Below are positions 55,092-63,714 of a DNA stretch of 64,000 nt, one piece after another. Each line of letters opens with the position of its first letter. Within the stretch, counting starts at the first letter, position 1. Below the pieces are notes generated by a model. The model was not told the origin of the DNA, made no database searches, and saw only the letters and a list, made by a program, of their open reading frames with translations. Source of the stretch: Devosia sp. (lineage in GTDB: Bacteria > Pseudomonadota > Alphaproteobacteria > Rhizobiales > Devosiaceae); assembly GCF_014860165.1 (NCBI RefSeq), contig NZ_JACZKG010000071.1, positions 1-64,000 on the forward strand. Reading direction: 5' to 3'. Both the position numbers and the translations under genes were made by a program.

Positions 55092-55246
55092 ACGCTACCT
55101 GCCTCCGCAGCCCGGCGAAAGCCACCCGAACGCATCCCACGCCTGCGCAGGCCTGGGTGCCACCCCACCATCGCTCACTCATCGGGGCCGTGCCCGCACG
55201 GCCAGTGCAGGAAAGATGTTCGGCTGGATCTGACGCGCGCCGTTGC

Positions 55247-56227
55247 CTAGCGGCGCGCCATCCCACGGATTGCTACCTTGCCCTTGCGCCCCGGCTCGCC
55301 GCTGGCGGCCACCGCCCTGGCCACGTCGGCTATCTGGAATTCGGCCTCGATCGGCAGCATCAGCTCACCCTTGGCGGCGCTGGCCACCAGTTCCCCCAGC
55401 AGCCGGCCGATCACCTCGCCCGCCAGCCTGGGCTTGGCACCCCAGAAGCCGCGCACCGTCAGCCCCTTGAACAGCAATTGCGCCGGCGTCAGCGTGATCG
55501 GCGCCCCGGTCATCGCGCCAAAGCTCACCAGTTCGGCGCCCTGCGCCGCCACCTCGACCACCTGGTCGGCGCCTGTGCCACCCAGCGAATCCACGGCCCG
55601 CACGATGGGTGCGCCCCCGGTAATCGCCCGCACCCGATCCTGCCAGCCCGCGCTTTCGGTGGAAACGACATTGCCGATGCCCAGCGCCGCCAGTTCGGCC
55701 ACGGCGGCGTCGCGTCGCACCAGGCTCACCACGTTGATCCCCTGCTGCGGGCCGAACTGCGCCACCAGCTTGCCCACCGCGCCATTGCCGGCATTCTGCA
55801 CGATCCAGTCGCCCGGCTGGAGCTGCAGGTCGACCAGCAGCATCTTGGCGCTCAGCGGCATCGACACCAGCTGGCATGCCGTCTCGTCGCTGACGCTGTC
55901 AGGCACCGGCACCAGCCGCTGCGCATCGGCCAGGTAATACTCGGCCCAGGTCTCGGCGGCCCCACCCGCCACGCGCTGGCCCACCGCAAGATGGGTGACA
56001 CCGGCGCCCAACGCCTCGACCACCCCGACCGCCTCCGTGCCCGGCACGGCCGGCAGCGATGGCTTGAAGCCATAATTGCCGGCAATGGTCGCCAGGTCGT
56101 GGTTGTGGATCGGCGACAGCACCATGCGCACCAGTGCCTGGCCCGGTCCGGCGACCGGCTTGTCGCGCTCGGCGCTATGGAGCACCTGCTGCGGCGGGCC
56201 AAAAGTCTCATAAATTGCACTGCGCAT
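55247..56227 (-). CDS. Zinc-type alcohol dehydrogenase / quinone oxidoreductase-like protein
   Basis: A 326-residue medium-chain dehydrogenase. The N-terminal GroES-like part has VPGTEAVGVVEALGAGV. The Rossmann part has VQNAGNGAVGKLVAQFG, a quinone-oxidoreductase version of the GxGxxG turn. No set of four structural-zinc cysteines is present, so a zinc-free NADPH-dependent quinone or enoyl reductase is more likely than an alcohol dehydrogenase. ATG at 56227 is chosen; GTG three codons earlier is possible. Divergent from the Gfo/Idh gene over a 200-bp gap with no clear operator. Confidence 0.85.
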   Translation of the reverse strand: MRSAIYETFGPPQQVLHSAERDKPVAGPGQALVRMVLSPIHNHDLATIAGNYGFKPSLPAVPGTEAVGVVEALGAGVTHLAVGQRVAGGAAETWAEYYLADAQRLVPVPDSVSDETACQLVSMPLSAKMLLVDLQLQPGDWIVQNAGNGAVGKLVAQFGPQQGINVVSLVRRDAAVAELAALGIGNVVSTESAGWQDRVRAITGGAPIVRAVDSLGGTGADQVVEVAAQGAELVSFGAMTGAPITLTPAQLLFKGLTVRGFWGAKPRLAGEVIGRLLGELVASAAKGELMLPIEAEFQIADVARAVAASGEPGRKGKVAIRGMARR

Positions 56228-56427
56228 CGCGGCCACTTTCGTCAGAGTCGGAGTTGCCTCTAGATAGACCGACGCCGCACCCAGTCAACCATCCCACCGA
56301 GATCGATGCCTTCCCGCCGGGAGGTCATCGCACAGCGGCACGCCTCCAGGCGGCGCTTCCGCACTTCTTCCATACTAGCCAAACCCGCCATGCCCCGCTA
56401 AGTCTGCTGCCAACACGGGAGACGGTA

Positions 56428-57432
56428 ATGAGCACCAAGAAAGTCCGCTGGGGGATTCTGTCCACTGCCAATATAGGCATGCAGAAGGTCACGCCCGGGA
56501 TCATGAAGTCCCCCCATTCCGAGGTCGTCGCCATCGCCTCGCGCCAATTGGGCAAGGCGCAGGTGGCCGCGGCCCAGCTCGGCATCCCCAAGGCCTATGG
56601 CTCCTATGAAGAACTCTTCGCCGATCCCGATATCGACGCCATCTACAATCCCCTGCCCAATCACCTCCATGTGCCCATGACCCTGGCCGCCGCCAAGGCC
56701 GGCAAGCATGTGCTCTGCGAAAAGCCGATCGCGCTCAGCGCCGCCGACGCCGAGGCCCTGCGTCAGTGCCCGCCCGACCGGATCGTGCTCGAAGCCTTCA
56801 TGGTCCGCTTCCATCCCCAGTGGCAGCGGGCGCGAGAGATCATTCGCTCGGGCGAACTGGGCGAGGTCCGCGCCATCAATGCGGTCTTCACCTATTTCAA
56901 CGCCGACCCGGCCAATGTGCGCAACCAGGCCGATATCGGCGGTGGCGGCATCATGGATATCGGCTGCTATCCGATCACGGCGGCCCGCTACCTGTTCGAA
57001 GACGAGCCCAAGCGCGTGGTCTCGCTGGTCGAGCGCGATGCCAATTTCGGCACCGATCGCCTCGCCAGCGTCCTTGCCGATTTCGGCGCCGGCCGGCAGC
57101 TCAGTTTCATCTGCTCCACCCAGACGACAGGGCACCAGCGCGTCCAGGTGCTGGGCAGCAAGGCCAAGCTCGAAATCATCATCCCCTTCAACGCCCCGGC
57201 CGATGAGCGCACGGCCATCACCATCGATACCGGCGCCCCCTTTGACGGCTCGCTGGCCCGCCGCGAAATCCTGCCTTCGGTCGATCAATATACCGAACAG
57301 GCCGAGGCCTTCGCCCTGGCTGTGCTCGGCGAAAAGCCGCTGCCCTGGGGCATCGAGGATGCGATCGCCAGCATGAAGGTGATCGATGCCATATTCGAAA
57401 GCGAGAAAACGGGGGGATGGGCGACGGTCTAG
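56428..57432 (+). CDS. Gfo/Idh/MocA family oxidoreductase
   Basis: A 334-residue NAD(P)-dependent enzyme. The Rossmann start is VRWGILSTANIGMQKVTP. The catalytic lysine is in GKHVLCEKPIAL, the family EKP motif. The C-terminal domain has the GGGIMDIGCYPIT block with the substrate-site aspartate. The pattern fits the D-xylose/trans-dihydrodiol dehydrogenase side of the family, but the sugar is unknown. GGGAG lies about 7 bases before the ATG. It ends 138 bases before tRNA-Ala. Confidence 0.9.
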   Translation: MSTKKVRWGILSTANIGMQKVTPGIMKSPHSEVVAIASRQLGKAQVAAAQLGIPKAYGSYEELFADPDIDAIYNPLPNHLHVPMTLAAAKAGKHVLCEKPIALSAADAEALRQCPPDRIVLEAFMVRFHPQWQRAREIIRSGELGEVRAINAVFTYFNADPANVRNQADIGGGGIMDIGCYPITAARYLFEDEPKRVVSLVERDANFGTDRLASVLADFGAGRQLSFICSTQTTGHQRVQVLGSKAKLEIIIPFNAPADERTAITIDTGAPFDGSLARREILPSVDQYTEQAEAFALAVLGEKPLPWGIEDAIASMKVIDAIFESEKTGGWATV

Positions 57433-57570
57433 GCGCGCGCCCGCTCTACCCGATCCGGCCAGGGAAACCGCCTCGCCGCCTCCCGCCCGGTCTGGCTGGG
57501 AGCCGCGCGGGGGATCAACGATCCCCCTTGCCCTCGGGCGTGATATTGTCCATATCACCACCGTCGGAAC

Positions 57571-57646
<76 letters not shown>

Positions 57647-57730
57647 TTTCCGACTCTGTGAAATCGGCTTCGCGCTTCTCTCTCACGCAGTGTGCGACCG
57701 TGAATGCGCGCGCCGGTCGTCACCGGCCTC

Positions 57731-57744
57731 TTGATGCACATCAA
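57731..57744. promoter_or_regulatory. Perfect FNR/FixK box before the phosphoribosyltransferase-UspA pair
   Basis: TTGATGCACATCAA, an exact TTGAT-N4-ATCAA palindrome. Its centre is 80 bases before the ATG at 57818. A class II site would place the transcript start near 57779 with a leader of about 39 bases. Confidence 0.82.
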
Positions 57745-57817
57745 CAACCTGCGCCGCTCGGCAGGCTTTAGTGCTTGCACCAGCCAGGTCTGGACAATGC
57801 GGTGCAGGGGGGTCGTC

Positions 57818-58471
57818 ATGCCGTTCCACGATCGCAAGGACGCCGGAGAGCGACTGGCTCGGGCGCTGCAGATGTTCCGGGACGATCGCCCCGTGGTCAT
57901 CGCCCTGCCCCGGGGCGGCGTGCCGATTGGCGCCGAGGTCGCCCGCGCGCTCGATGCGCCGCTTGAACTGCTGATCGTGCGCAAGATCGGCGTGCCCCGG
58001 CGGCCCGAACTGGCAATGGGCGCCGTTGTGGATGGCAGCGAGCCCGTCACCCTCCGCAACGAGGACGTCATTGCCATGGCCCGGGTCTCCGAGTCCGAAT
58101 TCGCAGCGATACGCGACCGGGAGCTAGCGGAAATCGATCGGCGGCGGCAGCGCTACCTCGGGCAACGACCATTCCCGGTTCTGGCCGATCGCACACTCAT
58201 CGTCGTCGATGATGGCATTGCCACCGGCGCCACGATCCGCGTCGCCATCCGCGCCCTGCGTATCAAGCATCCACGCCGGATCGTGGTGGCGGTGCCCGTC
58301 GCCGCTCCCGATGTGCTGCGCACCCTGCGGGGCGAGGCCGACGACGTCATCTGCCTGGAGACGCATGAGGCATTCGGGGCCATCGGCCTCTACTATGACG
58401 ACTTCGGGCAGGTTCCCGATGAAGCGGTGCTGCAGGCCCTGGCTTCGGCGCGATCAGCGAAGCGATCCTGA
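57818..58471 (+). CDS. Phosphoribosyltransferase family protein
   Basis: A 217-residue type I PRTase-fold protein. ALPRGGVPIGAEVA is the family's start block. LIVVDDGIATGATIRVA is the PRPP loop (two acids plus ATGAT). The hood region is short, and members like this one are not tied to a known purine or pyrimidine route. They are often found in hypoxia or stress clusters with universal stress proteins, as here. ATG at 57818 is chosen because a GGGGGG run lies 5-10 bases before it; the in-frame extension upstream contains the FNR box and so is non-coding. Confidence 0.85.
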   Translation: MPFHDRKDAGERLARALQMFRDDRPVVIALPRGGVPIGAEVARALDAPLELLIVRKIGVPRRPELAMGAVVDGSEPVTLRNEDVIAMARVSESEFAAIRDRELAEIDRRRQRYLGQRPFPVLADRTLIVVDDGIATGATIRVAIRALRIKHPRRIVVAVPVAAPDVLRTLRGEADDVICLETHEAFGAIGLYYDDFGQVPDEAVLQALASARSAKRS

Positions 58472-58588
58472 TTTGATCCAGGACAAAACCCGCGGCCCCG
58501 GAACAGCTATGCTACCGGCATGAGCTGGTCCTCCGGCGAGCGCCGGTACCCTCCGTCCAGCAGCAACAGCGTCTGAAGGGAGCCTGAA

Positions 58589-59401
58589 TTGTTCAAGGAT
58601 ATCGTGGTTCATCTCACCGGATCGGTTGAGGACGAAGTTCGCCTTGCCTATGCCGAGACTGTCGGCGAGCGCTTCGAAGCACATGTGACGGGCCTCTATG
58701 TCCATGTGCTTCCCGAGGTCGTCGGCGCCTATTCTGCCGGGATGGTCGGAATGGACGTGTGGTACGAACAATCCAATGCTCGGGCCGCGGAGACCCTGCA
58801 GCGGCTTGCCCAGCGTTTCGAGCGCCTGCGTTTACCCAATGATGTACGCCAGCTCGACGTCTTGTCGGGCACCGCCGGACAGGCTCTTGCGGCCGAGGCC
58901 CGCACGGCCGACCTGTTCGTCGCCACCCGTCCTTACGGGGACCCGGCAGACGAAGTCCACATGGAAGTATCGGTATTGTTCGGTTCGGGTCGGGCCTGCC
59001 TGTTCGTCCCGCCAAAGGGCGTGGCGCCCAAGAATTTCGGGACCATCCTGGTCGCCTGGAATGGCAGCCGCGAAGCGGCCCGGGCCATCGCCGAGGCCAT
59101 GCCTCTCCTCAAGGCAGCGACCCAGGTCGTCGTCGTCTCGATCGGGGAGGAAAGCGAGGTTGAGTTCGGCGGCGATATCGCCCGCCATCTGAGCCGCCAT
59201 GGCATCGCGGCCGTGATCGGCACGATCGAGGCGAGCATGGAGGGCCCGGGGGATGCCCTGCTCGGAGAAGCACGCCGGATCGGAGCCGACCTGCTGGTCA
59301 TGGGTGGCTATGGCCATTCGCGGTTCCGCGAATGGATATTGGGAGGCGCGACCCGCCACGTGCTGTCCAGCGCGGAAATCCCGGTTTTCATGGCCCGCTA
59401 A
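58589..59401 (+). CDS. Universal stress protein, tandem UspA domains
   Basis: A 270-residue cytosolic protein of two Usp folds. The first (about 1-140) is degenerate and lacks the nucleotide loop. The second (about 148-270) opens FGTILVAWNGSREAARAI and ends with the ATP-binding-type loop GGYGHSRFREWILGGATRHVL. The start is TTG at 58589 with AAGGGAG 6 bases before it. It follows the PRTase gene by 117 bases, which hold a degenerate FNR-like half-site (58473-58486). It is probably part of a low-oxygen or stress unit. Confidence 0.88.
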   Translation: MFKDIVVHLTGSVEDEVRLAYAETVGERFEAHVTGLYVHVLPEVVGAYSAGMVGMDVWYEQSNARAAETLQRLAQRFERLRLPNDVRQLDVLSGTAGQALAAEARTADLFVATRPYGDPADEVHMEVSVLFGSGRACLFVPPKGVAPKNFGTILVAWNGSREAARAIAEAMPLLKAATQVVVVSIGEESEVEFGGDIARHLSRHGIAAVIGTIEASMEGPGDALLGEARRIGADLLVMGGYGHSRFREWILGGATRHVLSSAEIPVFMAR

Positions 59402-59431
59402 TAACCGGGGCTGTCGGGCTTGTACGCCTGA

Positions 59432-60214
59432 TCAGCCCTTCTGGGTTGGCTCGGTCACCGCCATGCGACCGGCGGCGCGGCCGAAGCCCTCGGTGATCAC
59501 GGCCTTCATGGCCAGGCGCGCCTCGTCGGCATTGCCGGCCTTGATCGCCTCGGCAATGCGGCCATGCGCCCGCACCGTGGCCCGCATGGCGGCCTCGTCC
59601 TCGACGGGCGAACTGATGGTGAAGGCGGCCGTCAGCGCCAGTTCGACCAGGGCGCTGATCGAGGCCATGAACGGATTGCCCGACGCTTCCGCCACGGTGC
59701 GGTGGAATTGCAGGTCGGTGCGCGCGAACTCCTCGGCGGTCCTGGCTTCCCCCATGCGGCCGGCGCAGGCCAGCAGCGCCTCGGCCTGTTCGTCCGTGCG
59801 GCGGGCAGCGGCCAGCGCCGCCGATTCCACTTCAACGCCGATACGGATTTCGGCAAGGCTGCGCAGCAGCTCGACGTCGGGCCCGGTTTCGAAATGCCAG
59901 GCCAGCACGTCCGAATCGAACAGGTTCCAGCGCTGCCGCGGCAGCACGCGGGTGCCGATACGGGCCCGCGCCTCGATCATGCCCTTGGCCGCCAGCGTCT
60001 TGAGCGCCTCGCGTAGCACGGTGCGCGACACGGAAAAGCGCGCCAGCAATTCGGTATCGGAGGGGAGGATGGAGCCCTCCGGATAGTCGCCCCGCACCAT
60101 GGCGACGCCCAGTTGCCAGAGCACCTGCGAGTGCAGGTTCCGCATCGGTACGCGACCGGCGATGGAGGCGATGAGATCGCCTGTCGTCCTTTCCGGCGTC
60201 TCACGCGTGGCCAT
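59432..60214 (-). CDS. FadR-subfamily GntR transcriptional regulator
   Basis: A 260-residue repressor-type protein. The winged helix (about 25-95) has EGSILPSDTELLARFSVSRTVLREALKTL, split here between the recognition helix (SRTVLREAL) and the wing. The all-helical FCD domain (about 105-245) has the metal/ligand histidines, for example in QFHRTVAE and RAHGRI. Such regulators answer to sugar acids or amino acids. It is divergent from the M20 peptidase gene, whose promoter it probably controls; the 146-bp gap holds a short AT-rich stretch (TAGTGTTACTATATGAACTA, 60257-60276) that is a likely operator. Confidence 0.87.
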   Translation of the reverse strand: MATRETPERTTGDLIASIAGRVPMRNLHSQVLWQLGVAMVRGDYPEGSILPSDTELLARFSVSRTVLREALKTLAAKGMIEARARIGTRVLPRQRWNLFDSDVLAWHFETGPDVELLRSLAEIRIGVEVESAALAAARRTDEQAEALLACAGRMGEARTAEEFARTDLQFHRTVAEASGNPFMASISALVELALTAAFTISSPVEDEAAMRATVRAHGRIAEAIKAGNADEARLAMKAVITEGFGRAAGRMAVTEPTQKG

Positions 60215-60360
60215 GACGGCACCCCCTGCCCTTCGGCGCAGCCAGCCCTGGCCGCATTAGTGTTACTATATGAACTATCCGACGCTGGCCCCCACCGCAA
60301 CCGGTGCTGGACAGGGCACCCAGCGGCGGCGAGTGTAGCGGCAAAAAGGGAATCACCTGC

Positions 60361-61755
60361 ATGACCACCACCAGCCACCTTGATGCCGTACTCGCCCATG
60401 TCGATGCCGGGCTCGACCAGAGCCTCGAGCGGCTCTACGCGCTGCTGCGCATCAAGTCCATTTCGACCGACCCGGCCTATGCCGCCGAGTGCCGGCGCGC
60501 CGCCGACTGGATTGCCGCCGAACTCACGGGCCTCGGCTTTGACGCCGCGGCGCGGCCGACACCGGGCCATCCGGTCGTCGTGGCGCATGGCCCCGAGCAG
60601 GCCGGCCCGCATGTGCTGTTCTATGCCCACTATGATGTGCAGCCGGTCGATCCTATCGAACTCTGGCATACCGACCCGTTCGAGCCCGTGCTCAAGACCG
60701 ATGCCAGTGGCCGCCAGATCATCGTGGCCCGCGGCGCATCGGACGACAAGGGCCAGATGCTGACCTTCATCGAAGCCTGCCGCGCCTGGAAGACGGTGAC
60801 GGGCGCCCTGCCGGTGCGGGTATCGCTGATGCTGGAGGGCGAGGAGGAATCGGGCGGCAAGAACCTGCCACCCTTCATGGAGGCCAATCGCGCCGAACTG
60901 GCTGCCGCCGACATCGCGCTGGTCTGCGACACCGACATGTGGGACCGCCAGACCCCGTCCATCACCACCATGCTGCGCGGCCTCGTCGCCGAGGAAATCG
61001 AGATCACCTGCGCCGACAAGGACCTCCATTCGGGCATGTTCGGCAATGCGGCGCGCAACCCCAACCAGCTGCTGGCCGAAATCATCGCCAGCCTGCGCGC
61101 GCCCGATGGCAGCGTGACCCTCCCGGGCTTTTACGACGACGTGGCCGAAATCAGTCCCGAACTCAAGGCGCAATGGGCCGGCCTCGGCTTCGACCAGGCC
61201 AAGTTCCTCGGCGAGGCGGGCCTCTCGGTCCCGGCCGGGGAGCAGGACCGCAGCGTGCTCGAAATGCTGTGGGCGCGGCCGACCTGCGAAATCAACGGCA
61301 TGATCGGCGGCTATACCGGCGATGGCTTCAAGACCGTCATCCCGGCCAAGGCCAGCGCCAAGATATCCTTCCGGCTGGTCTCCGGCATGCAGCCCGACAA
61401 GATTCGCGCCGCCTTCCGCAAGCATGTCCAAGCCATGGTCCCGGCCGATTGCTCAGTGAAATTCCACGCCCATGGCGGCTCGCCCGCCATCACCGTGCCA
61501 TCAGACGGCGTGCATCTGCGCCGGGCGCTGGATGGCCTGTCCGGCGAATGGGGCAAGCAGGCTGTCATCACCGGCTCGGGCGGCTCTATTCCAGTGGCCG
61601 GCGACTTCAAGCGCATTCTCGACCTCGATACGCTGCTGATCGGCTTCGCCCATGTCGATGACCAGATCCACTCGCCCAATGAGAAATACGACCTCGACAG
61701 CTATCACCGCGGCATCCGCAGCTGGGTGCGGGTGCTGGCGAGCCTAGCGGGTTAG
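60361..61755 (+). CDS. M20 family metallopeptidase (dipeptidase-like)
   Basis: A 464-residue di-zinc peptidase. The zinc ligands are in LFYAHYDVQPVDP (His and following Asp), the bridging residue in GASDDKGQ, the catalytic glutamates in LEGEEESGG, and later ligands in VCDTDMW and the C-terminal FAHVDDQIHSPNEK. A dimerisation lid (about 200-380) splits the two catalytic halves. The length and motifs fit the M20 group of carnosinase/CNDP-type dipeptidases. The ATG at 60361 fits the domain edge. Likely controlled by the divergent FadR-type regulator. Confidence 0.92.
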   Translation: MTTTSHLDAVLAHVDAGLDQSLERLYALLRIKSISTDPAYAAECRRAADWIAAELTGLGFDAAARPTPGHPVVVAHGPEQAGPHVLFYAHYDVQPVDPIELWHTDPFEPVLKTDASGRQIIVARGASDDKGQMLTFIEACRAWKTVTGALPVRVSLMLEGEEESGGKNLPPFMEANRAELAAADIALVCDTDMWDRQTPSITTMLRGLVAEEIEITCADKDLHSGMFGNAARNPNQLLAEIIASLRAPDGSVTLPGFYDDVAEISPELKAQWAGLGFDQAKFLGEAGLSVPAGEQDRSVLEMLWARPTCEINGMIGGYTGDGFKTVIPAKASAKISFRLVSGMQPDKIRAAFRKHVQAMVPADCSVKFHAHGGSPAITVPSDGVHLRRALDGLSGEWGKQAVITGSGGSIPVAGDFKRILDLDTLLIGFAHVDDQIHSPNEKYDLDSYHRGIRSWVRVLASLAG

Positions 61756-61790
61756 TCGCCTACAGCTGGCTCCGATTCCCCATTGTCGTC

Positions 61791-61864
61791 ATTGCCCGGC
61801 TTGTCCGGGCAATCGATCCGTCAACACGCTTGGATGAATGGATCACCCGGACGAGCCGGGTGAT
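61791..61864. repeat. Intergenic palindromes, family D
   Basis: ATTGCCCGG-CTTGT-CCGGGCAAT (61791-61813) and ATCACCCGG-ACGAG-CCGGGTGAT (61842-61864), two related palindromes between the convergent M20 peptidase and DUF1304 genes. They probably mark transcript ends for both. Confidence 0.7.
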
Positions 61865-61893
61865 GACGATGGTTGCTGGCGCGGGAACCCGCC

Positions 61894-62256
61894 CTACAGA
61901 TACATCACCGCCAGCATCGCGATCACTGCCGGCACGGTCTGGATGAACACGATCTTCCGGCTGGCGGTCGCCGCGCCATAGATGCCGGCCACGGCGACGC
62001 AGGCAAGGAAGAACATGGCGATCTGCCAGCCGAATTCCGGCTGCGGATGCAGCACCGACCAGATGAGGCCCGCCGCCAGGAACCCGTTATAGAGACCCTG
62101 ATTGGCCGCCAGCACCTTGGTCTGCTGGGCGAATTCCGGCGTCGTCCCGAAGGCCTTCTGGCCGCGCGGATCGGTCCACAGGAACATTTCGAGGACCAGT
62201 ATGTAAAGGTGCAGCAGCGCCACGAGGGCGACAAGGACGACGGCGACGATACTCAT
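61894..62256 (-). CDS. DUF1304 membrane protein
   Basis: A 120-residue protein with four helices. It has the DUF1304 pattern: LVALLHLYILVLEMFLWTDP at the start, then ANQGLYNGFLAAGL and a last helix near the C-terminus. No function is known for the family. The ATG at 62256 overlaps the stop codon of the upstream small secreted protein by 4 bases (ATGA), so the two are translated together. Confidence 0.87.
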   Translation of the reverse strand: MSIVAVVLVALVALLHLYILVLEMFLWTDPRGQKAFGTTPEFAQQTKVLAANQGLYNGFLAAGLIWSVLHPQPEFGWQIAMFFLACVAVAGIYGAATASRKIVFIQTVPAVIAMLAVMYL

Positions 62257-62735
62257 TTGGTTTTGGTCTTTCGTGGGGTTTGGGCGCCGGCATCCCACGA
62301 TGCCTGCCGCGCCTGCTCGGCCTGGTAAGCCGCATCCTGATCGGGCAGCGCCTCGCGCGAGCCGCCCAGCTCGATCAGCCGGTCGATAACAGGCTGCACA
62401 TCCGGCCCATGTGTCGCACAGGCATCAGCCTTGTCGAGAGCCGCAAAGGCCGGCCCGTAATACTGGCTGTCATAGTCATCGACGCTGAGGCCCAGCTGCT
62501 CGCGCGCCAGCATGTCGGCGGAATCGGTCAGCAGTGACCATTCCTCGTCGGTGACCGCGAAGTCGGGACAATTGGAGGAGATGACATTGGCCAGCACCAC
62601 CTCGCCGAGGAATTTCTCGGCCTCGGCGCCGCTGATGTCCGACAGGTCCGGCAGCTGCACATAGATCTTGCCATCGGCCAGGACGGGAATGGTCAGCACG
62701 AGGCTGGTGGCGAGAATGGCGAGCAAGCGCTTCAT
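62253..62735 (-). CDS. Small secreted protein of unknown function
   Basis: A 160-residue protein with a cleavable signal peptide (MKRLLAILATSLVLTIPVLA). The mature part is acidic with two cysteines (SSNCPDF and DACATHG, likely a disulfide) and a charged C-terminal tail (AQTPRKTKTK). I do not recognise a family. GGAGA lies 7 bases before the ATG. It is coupled to the DUF1304 gene by a 4-base overlap. The signal peptide makes a periplasmic place likely. Confidence 0.72.
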   Translation of the reverse strand: MKRLLAILATSLVLTIPVLADGKIYVQLPDLSDISGAEAEKFLGEVVLANVISSNCPDFAVTDEEWSLLTDSADMLAREQLGLSVDDYDSQYYGPAFAALDKADACATHGPDVQPVIDRLIELGGSREALPDQDAAYQAEQARQASWDAGAQTPRKTKTK

Positions 62736-62829
62736 GTGATGTCTCCGCTGATATGGTGATGCCACGCCGTGGCGGTGGCGGGCAAGCTGGCTGGCGGATA
62801 GGTCGCAATTGCGGCGGGCGGATAGAGGC

Positions 62830-63714
62830 CTATGCCGGCTGCCCACCGATCGACTGCACCGCCTTGGCCCCCGCCGCAATGCCCGTGGCCAGCGCGGCCG
62901 TCTCGTCCTCGCCTGCCAGCAGCGCCGCGATGAACCCAGCCGCGAACGCATCTCCCGCCCCGGTGGAATCCACGACGGTCACGACAGGCGCCGGCTGCAG
63001 GACCCGGACGCCATCGCTCCCGCCCAGGGCAGCGCCCAGGCGTCCCCGCTTGATCACGACATTGGCAAACCGCCCGCCCAGCGCCCGCATCTGTGCCTCG
63101 TAGCCAGCCACGCCGGTCAGGGCCTCGGCTTCGCTCTCATTGGCGAATATCCAGTCGGCACCCTCGGTCCAGCCCAGAAACTGCGCCGGTCCGACCTCGA
63201 CCAGGAATCCCACCGATGCCGGATCCACCGCCACGGCGATGCCGCGCGCCCTGGCTTCCGCCAGCAGGCCCTGCACCGCCGCTCGCGGCCCGGGGGCGAA
63301 AAAGCTGTAGCCCGAGACGACAACCATGCCGATCTCATCGAGCAGGCTCGCGGGCAGGTCATCGGGCGACAGATTGAGATTGGCGCCGCGATCGGTCAGG
63401 AAACTGCGTTCCCCATCTGGATCGACAATGGTGACGAGCACCCCCGAGGGTTGCTCCTTGTCGCCCGCCAGCACCGGCACGACGCCCAGCCCGCGGAAAT
63501 AGTTCTCATACATCGCCTTGTCGGCAGCCCCGACCCGCGCCGCGAACACCACATTGGCGCCCATGGCCCCCAGCCACACCGCCTGGTTGGCGCCCGAGCC
63601 GCCGGGGCGGCTGCGCACCGTGGCCCTTCGGTCGCTGCCTTTGACGATGGGACCCTCAGGAACCACGATGACATCGGTCATCACGTCGCCGACGACGAGA
63701 ACCCTGCTCCTCAT
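62830..63714 (-). CDS. psuK: PfkB family carbohydrate kinase (pseudouridine kinase candidate)
   Basis: A 294-residue ribokinase-fold enzyme. The N-terminal VVGDVMTDVIV strand and GGSGANQAVWLGAMGA motif bind sugar. The C-terminal DSTGAGDAFAAGF holds the anion hole and the catalytic aspartate. Its start overlaps the end of psuG by 4 bases, so the natural substrate is probably pseudouridine, phosphorylated at the 5' position; this is context-based. The DUF1304 pair lies downstream. Confidence 0.87.
   Translation of the reverse strand: MRSRVLVVGDVMTDVIVVPEGPIVKGSDRRATVRSRPGGSGANQAVWLGAMGANVVFAARVGAADKAMYENYFRGLGVVPVLAGDKEQPSGVLVTIVDPDGERSFLTDRGANLNLSPDDLPASLLDEIGMVVVSGYSFFAPGPRAAVQGLLAEARARGIAVAVDPASVGFLVEVGPAQFLGWTEGADWIFANESEAEALTGVAGYEAQMRALGGRFANVVIKRGRLGAALGGSDGVRVLQPAPVVTVVDSTGAGDAFAAGFIAALLAGEDETAALATGIAAGAKAVQSIGGQPA

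Noticed and set aside
58500..58524. A GGAAC upstream of uspA as an EcfG promoter.
   Set aside because: No CGTT follows at 16-17 bases, so the consensus is not met.
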